10,596 nucleotides of DNA from Baffinella frigidus (lineage: Eukaryota > Cryptophyceae > Cryptomonadales > Baffinellaceae), in assembly GCA_026770585.1 (NCBI GenBank), contig MU646716.1:189197-199792 (forward strand), written 5' to 3'. The position numbers were made by a program, and so were the translations under genes. The notes below the pieces were generated by a model that worked only from the letters and a program-made list of their open reading frames with translations, did not search any database and was not told the origin of the DNA. Below, piece after piece: positions 5,861-10,596 of the stretch. How positions within the stretch are numbered: position 1 is the first letter of the stretch; each line of letters starts with the position of its first letter.

Positions 5861-5946
5861 ACACGACACGTGACACCGGGGCTCTCGCTTCACACGACAC
5901 ACAACACGGTGAGGTCTCGTCACACGCCACGTCACCGTCACACGGG
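5858..5946. repeat. CACACGACAC-type short repeat between two CT tracts
   Basis: Variants of GTCACACGACACGTGACAC, TTCACACGACACACAACAC and GTCACACGCCACGTCACCGT recur between the CT tracts, interspersed with GGGGCTCTC. TGGTCACACGGCACG follows the second CT tract at about 6051. The alternation suggests a larger unit of CT tract plus CACACG module. Confidence 0.5.
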
Positions 5947-5971
5947 GCTCTCTCTCGCTCTCTCCCTCTCC

Positions 5972-6050
<79 letters not shown>
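5947..6050. repeat. CT microsatellite
   Basis: Second pyrimidine tract with CTTTCT interruptions, similar to 5779-5857. Non-coding. Confidence 0.93.
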
Positions 6051-6051
<1 letters not shown>

Positions 6052-6186
6052 GGTCACACGGCACGCGCCATTGGGAGCAAGGAGTTGTTCAAACAACCAG
6101 GCCTCTCACCTTCTCACACTCACCTCTTATCTGCACGTGCCACAGGGAGTCTGGGGATCACGTCCCTCAGCCGCCCCCCACAGACC

Positions 6187-6236
6187 GTGTGACCCCAACC
6201 ATTGAGGCTCATCACCTGTCCGACCAAGGCTCACAG
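6187..6236 (+). repeat. Dispersed repeat, copy 1 (shorter form)
   Basis: GTGTGACCCC followed by AACCATTGAGGCTCATCACC and TGTCCGACCAAGGCTCACA. The same sequence occurs at 7652-7717 with 17 extra bases after GACCCC. It is otherwise essentially identical. Family unknown. Confidence 0.75.
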
Positions 6237-6263
6237 ACCGTTGCCGCTGTCAGCACGCCTTTA

Positions 6264-6381
6264 CAGGGGTACCTCGCTCATAAGAAACGGCCCCACCCTA
6301 GGACCCTACAGTAGGCCTATGCCTAGGGCCCTACGGTGGTCCCAGGGGGGGGGGCGCTTTCTTATGAGCGAGGTACCCCTG
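6264..6381 (+). mobile_element. 118-bp CAGGGGTACC MITE, intact copy
   Basis: The terminal 24 bp, CAGGGGTACCTCGCTCATAA followed by GAAA, are perfectly inverted at the right end. TA flanks are at 6262-6263 and 6382-6383. The interior reads CCTAGGACCCTACAGTAGGC and CCTAGGGCCCTACGGTGG, like the copy at 4913-5030 in the same orientation. No coding capacity. Confidence 0.9.
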
Positions 6382-6383
6382 TA

Positions 6384-7250
6384 GGTCCTTTAGGTTCTTC
6401 GAGCTCGCAGCATAGGCAGACACCGGAACTTGTTTTGCAGAAAAGCCATGCTCTGCAGTTCTACAGGGCTCATAACCTCTCTTGTGCAGACATGCTTCCT
6501 TTCGGATCACACGCGCAGCGGCAGGCACCGTTCCGCTACCGAGCGAAGTGGGGGTTCGGGGAGGCTACAAGTGGGTTTTAAAGGGGTTTTAAAGCTTTCC
6601 ACGTCCAGCCAAGAACCTTATTGTACGGGCAATTGTATGGTCGTGACTGTTTTTCAAAAACAATCGTGATACGTTTACAATGTACATGTAAACTTTACAT
6701 GACTATGAAAAAAAAGTCACACCAGAAAAATGCGTTCGAAAGGCGTAATTAGCACATAGACGGTCGCAGGTGCAATATAATCGTTGTTTAGAAGGACGCA
6801 CCCCCATTATTTCACCTCAGCGCGTCCGTTTTTTTTGCAAGTCATGAACTCTTCCGCGTGAACTTGTAAACGGCTACAATCCAGGAAGCTTCCCCAACGC
6901 TTCCTCAGCACCCCTGGTTTGTACCAGTCGCGTCCAGAAGGAGAAATACAGACGAGTCCGGATTTCCGGACTCGTCTTTTAAACGAACCCCCTCCTCACT
7001 CGGTAGCGGCCCCGCCATTCTCGATCGCCGCGATCCAAACGGGCCCTGGAAGCCCCAGCCTTCCCCTCTACGCTCGTGCAGAAGGCCAGCCATGAGGAGA
7101 GGTCGGTTCATACTTTTATTTGGGGCGAACTCCGTCGCGGGGCGGCTAGGCCTAAATGGGTCGGCCGGAGCTCAGACTCAGATGATCTTGTATCTTTCAG
7201 TGGATATCAATTTCCAAGTGAGGTGTGAGGATTAGGCGATGTGAGTGTAA
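6384..7250. other. Unique stretch without a supported gene
   Basis: Short frames exist on both strands but none has domain or codon evidence. The middle part (6600-6840) is AT-rich and holds inverted repeats: TGTTTTT-C-AAAAACA near 6647 and GTTTACA/TGTAAAC near 6673. A perfect 13-bp hairpin lies at 6950-6977. The region could include regulatory DNA, but nothing in it can be assigned. Confidence 0.5.
6950..6977. repeat. Perfect 13-bp hairpin followed by TTT
   Basis: AGACGAGTCCGGA at 6950-6962 and TCCGGACTCGTCT at 6965-6977 are exact complements separated by TT. TTTAAA follows. In bacteria this would look like an intrinsic terminator, but in a eukaryotic nuclear context that reading does not apply. 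It may be a cruciform-forming or foldback remnant. Confidence 0.7.
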
Positions 7251-7272
7251 TACAAAGCACCAAAGCACCAAA

Positions 7273-7355
7273 GGGCGATTAATCGCCCGTTGGTCACTTA
7301 CATGTAAGGGATAGATCCCCTGAGTGACCAGCCAGCTAGGGCGATTATTTCGCCC
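7273..7355. repeat. Cluster of palindromes, probably two abutting MITE ends
   Basis: In order: the 16-bp palindrome GGGCGATTAATCGCCC (7273-7288), TGGTCACT (7291-7298), the 12-bp palindrome CTTACATGTAAG (7297-7308), GGATAGATCC, AGTGACCA (7323-7330, complement of TGGTCACT), and the hairpin GGGCGA-TTATT-TCGCCC (7339-7355). The ends GTAAGGGATA and ATCCCCTGAGTGACCAG resemble the right and left termini of the TATCCC family joined at one TA, as at 5616. Confidence 0.6.
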
Positions 7356-7650
7356 AAGCTCGAATGAAGCTATTTTGAGGACTAAAAAGGTGTCTATCGC
7401 AGGAGGCGAGCACACGAGAGTGGTAAGAGCTCTGTACACTAGGAGTGTGAGCCTCGGTCAGACAGGTTGCGAGCCTCGGTCACGGACCAGGTCGCGAGAC
7501 AGCCCCAAGTTCCAGCACGGTCCCACAACGAGACAGACATTTTACCCTTGACGTTTTCTTGATTTCGGGTTACAAGCGCTCATGTGTTGGCTCAAACGCG
7601 GACTTGTGATGTTTCCGTGTGTGACACTTCTTGAAGCACTCCATGTGACA
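7356..7650. other. Stretch without a supported gene
   Basis: No credible frame or RNA. The words GAGCCTCGGTCA occur twice near 7449 and 7471, a small tandem repeat of about 22 bp. Otherwise nothing recognised. Confidence 0.5.
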
Positions 7651-7651
7651 C

Positions 7652-7717
7652 GTGTGACCCCGCTTACCTTCATTAGTCAACCATTGAGGCTCATCACCTG
7701 TCCGACCAAGGCTCACA
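7652..7717 (+). repeat. Dispersed repeat, copy 2 (longer form)
   Basis: Matches 6187-6236 with 17 additional bases (GCTTACCTTCATTAGTC) between GACCCC and AACCATTGAGG. One copy has gained or lost this segment. Confidence 0.75.
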
Positions 7718-7776
7718 ACACGGGACATTGCACTGCTCGCACCCAGCCGAGACCTTTCTATCGTAGATAGCTTTGT

Positions 7777-7797
7777 ATACACGAGGTATCCCTGTAG
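7777..7797 (-). mobile_element. Fragment of a CAGGGGTACC MITE end
   Basis: ATACACGAGGTATCCCTGTA resembles the right end GAGCGAGGTACCCCTGTA with substitutions. No matching left end is found. It lies just before the first telomere-like block. ACACGAGGTA also occurs at 797-806. Confidence 0.4.
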
Positions 7798-7802
7798 GGT
7801 TT

Positions 7803-7822
7803 TAGAATTTAAGGATTAGGGT

Positions 7823-7868
<46 letters not shown>

Positions 7869-7998
7869 GGTTTGGGGTTTAGGGGTTCGGATTTGGGTTT
7901 CAGGGTTTAGGGTTTAGGGTTCAGGGTTTAGGGTCGAGGGTTTGGAGTTGAGGGTTGAGTGGTTAGGGTTTAGGGTTTAGGGTGTAGGAGTTAAGGTT
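7803..7998 (+). repeat. Degenerate telomere-like heptamer block 1
   Basis: Begins with about eight consecutive copies of TTGAGGG, then mixed TTTAGGG, TTCAGGG and TTGGGGT variants. TTTAGGG is the common plant and algal telomere unit. The orderly TTGAGGG run indicates local expansion of one variant. It is interstitial or subtelomeric rather than a chromosome end, since other sequence follows. Confidence 0.88.
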
Positions 7999-8000
7999 CT

Positions 8001-8071
8001 GGAGATACTATCCCGTGGAGGATGACGAGTGACTTTACACAGTCACGTCCACTATAACGAGATACAAGCCC
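8001..8071 (+). repeat. TTTACA-core hairpin element between telomere-like blocks
   Basis: GAGATACTATCCCGTGGAGG, then GAGTGACTTTACACAGTCAC and GTCCACT, then GAGATACAAGCC. It matches the - strand of 747-812 in core and flanks. GTGACT/AGTCAC forms the hairpin. It interrupts the heptamer array, so it inserted after the array formed or the array spread around it. Confidence 0.6.
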
Positions 8072-8171
8072 GCACGTGCCGCGGACTCCTGTCCTCCTCA
8101 GTAAAGCCTTACTCGCACACGATGTCTCAGTGTGTCTCGAGCACCCCAGCGGAGCCCTTCCGCCAGAAAAG

Positions 8172-8732
8172 TTTGGGGTTAAGGGTTTAGGGTGTGGGGT
8201 TTGGAAATGAGGGGTTAGGAGTGAGGGGTTGAAGGTTAGGGGTTGGGTTTTGGGGGTTGGTTTTAAGGGTTTAGTGTTAAGGGTTAAGTGTTGAGGGTTT
8301 AGGGTTTTGGGGTTTGGCGTTGGGACTGGGGGGTCAGGGGTTCGGGTTTGGGGTTTAGGATGTAGGGTTTCGGGGGTAGAGATTAGGGATTAGGGTTCAG
8401 GGTTTAGGGGTTTGTGGTTTGGGGATAGGAGTTAGGGTGTAGTGTTGACGGTTTAGGTTTCAGGGTTGAGTGTTTAGTGTTTAGATTTTTCGGGTTCAGA
8501 ATTTAGTTTTGGGGGTTCAGTGTTCAGGAGTTTGGGGCAAGGGTTCATGGTTGAGAGTTTAGTGTTTTTAAAGTTCAGGGTTCAAGTTTCTGGGGTTTGG
8601 GTTTTAGGGGTTTGGGTTGAGGGTTTTGGGTTGACGGGTCAGGGTATAAGGTTTAGGGTTTTGGGTTGAGGGTTTTGGGTTTGGTGTTTAGGGTTTAGGG
8701 TTTAGTCTTTAGTGTTTGGTGTCAAGGTGGTC
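8172..8732 (+). repeat. Degenerate telomere-like heptamer block 2
   Basis: About 560 bp of 6-8-bp units related to TTTAGGG, G-rich on the + strand throughout, with many point changes and spacing slips (TTTGGGG, TTCAGGG, TTAAGGG, TTTAGTG). Short perfect runs such as TTTAGGGTTTAGGG survive near 8692-8703. Non-coding. Confidence 0.88.
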
Positions 8733-8969
8733 TTTCCTAAGGTTATCGGTTGTGCTCGAGTTCTCCCAATTGAGCATCTAAATGAGGGGTAAGGCCAAAG
8801 ATCCTAGGCACGAGAGGTCTGTGACGCAATTCCGGTGAGAACAATGTCCACTCTCTGACACGCGCCTTGGGTCAGTGTGTTCTGCTGCCCTGCTCCGCCT
8901 CGCAACTGTTGCTGCCGCTGCTACAGACCCTCCTGCGTGAAGAGGTCTGCCCTTCCTGCTGTTCTTGTC

Positions 8970-9040
8970 GGTAGTGTGGGTAGGATGGGAACTCCGACTC
9001 CGACTCTGGGAGGGGAACTCCGACTACTACCCACACTACC
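8970..9040. repeat. 14-bp inverted repeat enclosing a direct repeat
   Basis: GGTAGTGTGGGTAG at 8970-8983 pairs exactly with CTACCCACACTACC at 9027-9040. Within the loop, GGGAACTCCGACT occurs near 8987 and near 9013, with an extra CCGACT. CCCACACTACCC continues past the right arm. Confidence 0.7.
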
Positions 9041-9106
9041 CACACTTCTCCGAGCGCGCTCCACGCACCTTGCTCTCACAAGTGGAATGCTTTCTCTGCA
9101 GATCCC

Positions 9107-9261
9107 TTCTACGGAACGGCGTGTCGTTGGCATATGTTGGGAGCATTTAAAACCTAAAGGACCTAAAGGAGCCTCAGCAGGAGGAGGACAGGGTCAAAAC
9201 TTTAGGTCCTTTAGGTTTTAAATGCTCCCAACATAGCCCAACGACACGCCCTTCCGTAGAA
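9107..9261. mobile_element. Foldback with 62-nt arms and 31-nt loop
   Basis: Arm 9107-9168 matches the reverse complement of 9200-9261 with only three mismatches. The inner part AAACCTAAAGGACCTAAAG is a short tandem of CCTAAAG. The similarity continues more weakly outward (TCTGCAG/CTGCTGAGA). It may be a MITE or a recent inverted duplication, and a transcript would form a long hairpin. No flanking target duplication is certain. Confidence 0.75.
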
Positions 9262-9312
9262 AGGACTGCTGAGACACTATCGGGCCCACGCTGGGGCTTG
9301 ATGGTAGCTTGG

Positions 9313-9648
9313 CATTTGGTGTTGAGGGTTGAGGGCTTTGGGTGCAGGGTTCAGAGTGTAGGGTTTTAGGGTTAAGGGTTTCAGGTTTGAGGGTTCATGG
9401 TTGATGGTTCTTGGTTTATGGTTTAGGGTCTAGGGCTGAGGGTTTATGGTTAATGGTTTAGGGTTCAGGGTTTAGTGTTCAGGGTTTAGAGTTTAGGGTT
9501 TGGGGTTTAAGGTTTGAGGTCCAGGGTTCAGGGTCTAGGGTTGAGGGTTTAGAGATGAGGGTCAGGGTTTATGGATCAGGGTTTGGGGTTTAGGGTTTAG
9601 GGTTTAAGGTTTAGGGTTCAAGGTTCAGGGTTTAGGGTTTAGGGTCGC
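9313..9648 (+). repeat. Degenerate telomere-like heptamer block 3
   Basis: TTTAGGG, TTCAGGG, TTGAGGG and TTTATGG variants, same orientation as blocks 1 and 2. The best-preserved part is near 9585-9646. It ends abruptly at GGGTCGCTCAAGTTGG. Confidence 0.88.
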
Positions 9649-9680
9649 TCAAGTTGGCGTACGCGATCCGAGAGCAATCG

Positions 9681-9934
9681 TCTGATGGCTCCCCGGGCGC
9701 GCAGATATACGGCGAGACAGAGCGGCTCAGCGGGGCGGCGCGCGGGCGGCGGGGCTGCTCGGAATAAGCTGAAATGGCTCGGGCTTGTGATGGTGGGATG
9801 CGGCAGGTTTTCGGGAGCGGCGTGGCTTGGGACGGGCCGATCGAGACATCTGATGGCTCCCCGGGCGCGCAGATACACGGCGAGGCAGATGCGCGGCTCA
9901 GCGGGGCGGCGCGCGGGCGGCGGGGCTGCTCGGA
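9681..9934 (+). repeat. Duplicated GC-rich segment, two copies 168 bp apart
   Basis: Copy 1 (9681-9763) and copy 2 (9849-9934) share TCTGATGGCTCCCCGGGCGC and GGCTCAGCGGGGCGGCGCGC through GCTGCTCGGA, differing by a few substitutions and a 3-nt insertion. The 85-bp spacer is unique. Copy 1 to copy 2 keeps frame on some strands, but the translations are Arg/Ala-rich and unrecognised, so it is not called as a gene. Confidence 0.85.
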
Positions 9935-9954
9935 TCTGGCGCTGCAACTAATTT

Positions 9955-10300
9955 GATGTGAAACACGTGCCGCGTTGGGACTGACACACGGGGGCTGACG
10001 CGTTGGGCTGTCGCGTTGGGACTGACCAATGAGGGTGACGCGTGCGGGCTGACGCGGTGGGACCGATCTGTGCGGGATGGCGAGCCCACACGATTTTCCC
10101 TGACTAACCCGTCACATTTCCCCCGGAGGACCGCTCGGCGGGGAATGACACGCGTGGGTGTTGACGCGCGTGGGTGCTGACGTGTGTGACGTGTGTGGGT
10201 GCTAACGGGGGTGGTGGTTGACGCGCCTGAGTGCTGTTGCGCGTGAATGCTAATGCGGGTTAGTGTTGCTGCGGTGCTAACGCGGGCCGGTGCCAGCCAG
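9955..10300 (+). repeat. Degenerate ACGCG/GGGTGCTGACGCG tandem repeat
   Basis: Short units of roughly 11-20 bp recur: GCGTTGGGACTGAC, GGGCTGACGCG, GCGTGGGTGTTGACGCG, GTGGGTGCTGACGTGTG, GGTGCTAACGCGGG. The consensus TGACGCG.(T)GGG is recognisable but irregular. GC-rich and without coding evidence. Confidence 0.6.
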
Positions 10301-10596
10301 CGTTAGATGGATACCAACGTGGGCGGGAACTGACCCGGCGGTCAGTTTCCCCCCCTTCTTTTGCTTTTCCTCTTGCTTTACCAATACCCTGACGAAAGTT
10401 GTTGTTTCTGACACTTGAATTATCCTTTACTTTTCTGACATCCGTACATTGGGGGAAAACCCTACACAACCACATTTCTCTCCTTTCATCTTTGGTGTCT
10501 TACTGATTTCACCTCACACTCCCACACAATCCCTCTCACCTTGTGGGGTATTCGTGATTGAAGCTCTTAAACTTCAACCATGGGATACCATGAGCC
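10301..10596. other. Pyrimidine-rich stretch, possible upstream region of a gene beyond the edge
   Basis: Composition changes to T/C-rich, lower-GC sequence with no tandem repeats. At 10580 an ATG lies in CAACCATGG context, giving M-G-Y-H-E before the window ends. This could be a start codon preceded by a leader. Five codons cannot confirm it, so I record it only as a possibility. Confidence 0.3.

Larger units (their letters stand above)
8733..9312. other. Non-telomeric island between blocks 2 and 3, with hairpins, no gene
   Basis: The frame at 8877-9221 opens without an ATG and runs through inverted repeats, so I do not call it. The island contains two structured inverted repeats (8970-9040 and 9107-9261). 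The remainder is unique. Confidence 0.55.

Noticed and set aside
6950-6980. Bacterial-type terminator (stem plus T run)
   Set aside because: The window is eukaryotic nuclear DNA, the T run is short, and no gene ends there.
8877-9221. 114-codon + frame between telomere-like blocks
   Set aside because: It begins at a non-ATG codon and runs through two inverted repeats. The translation is Cys/Pro/Arg-rich and unrecognised.
7803-9648. A true chromosome end
   Set aside because: The repeats are heavily decayed and non-telomeric sequence continues for almost 1 kb beyond the last block, so they are interstitial or subtelomeric.
9639-9956. Frames on both strands over the GC-rich duplication
   Set aside because: Arg/Ala-rich translations come from GC-rich repeats, the best + frame differs between copies because of indels, and no domain is visible.

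Overview
This is a stretch of nuclear DNA from a eukaryote, most likely a GC-rich microalga or another protist related to algae. The reasons are: a gene interrupted by a short GT-AG intron with a strong Kozak context at its start; an RWP-RK transcription-factor domain, a family known mainly from green plants and algae and also from some other protists; long degenerate runs of the plant/algal-type telomere heptamer TTTAGGG; and many short foldback transposons. I cannot name the species. Nothing resembles a bacterial operon, and I see no rRNA, credible tRNA, CRISPR array or virus gene.

Layout. 1-1140: microsatellites ((AG)n, (ACAG)n, long purine or pyrimidine tracts), a short unique stretch with perfect small hairpins, and one copy of a dispersed hairpin element. 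1236-1363: a 30-bp minisatellite. 1456-2152: about 700 bp of miniature inverted-repeat elements (MITEs) packed end to end, with two clear cases of one element inserted inside another. 2153-3215: no recognisable gene, becoming AT-rich. 3396-4797: the only gene I can support, a two-exon RWP-RK protein of 438 residues with a long Gln/Ala/Ser-rich tail. 4911-5721: a second MITE cluster, including a 104-bp element nested inside a larger foldback element. 5780-6052: CT microsatellites. 6262-6383: another 118-bp MITE. 6384-7776: mostly unique sequence with several perfect palindromes and no supported gene. 7800-9648: three blocks of degenerate telomere-like heptamers, all G-rich on the + strand, separated by non-telomeric islands, one of which carries a foldback with 62-nt arms. 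9660-9950: a duplicated GC-rich segment. 9950-10300: a degenerate ACGCG-rich tandem repeat. The right edge has a pyrimidine-rich, lower-GC stretch with an ATG in good context that could begin another gene outside the window.

How it fits together: a single regulatory gene lies in a repeat-rich, possibly subtelomeric region. The main story of the window is a set of non-autonomous MITE families. They insert at TA, have different ends but partly shared internal sequence, and repeatedly land in or beside one another. No transposase is present, so they must be mobilised from elsewhere, if at all.
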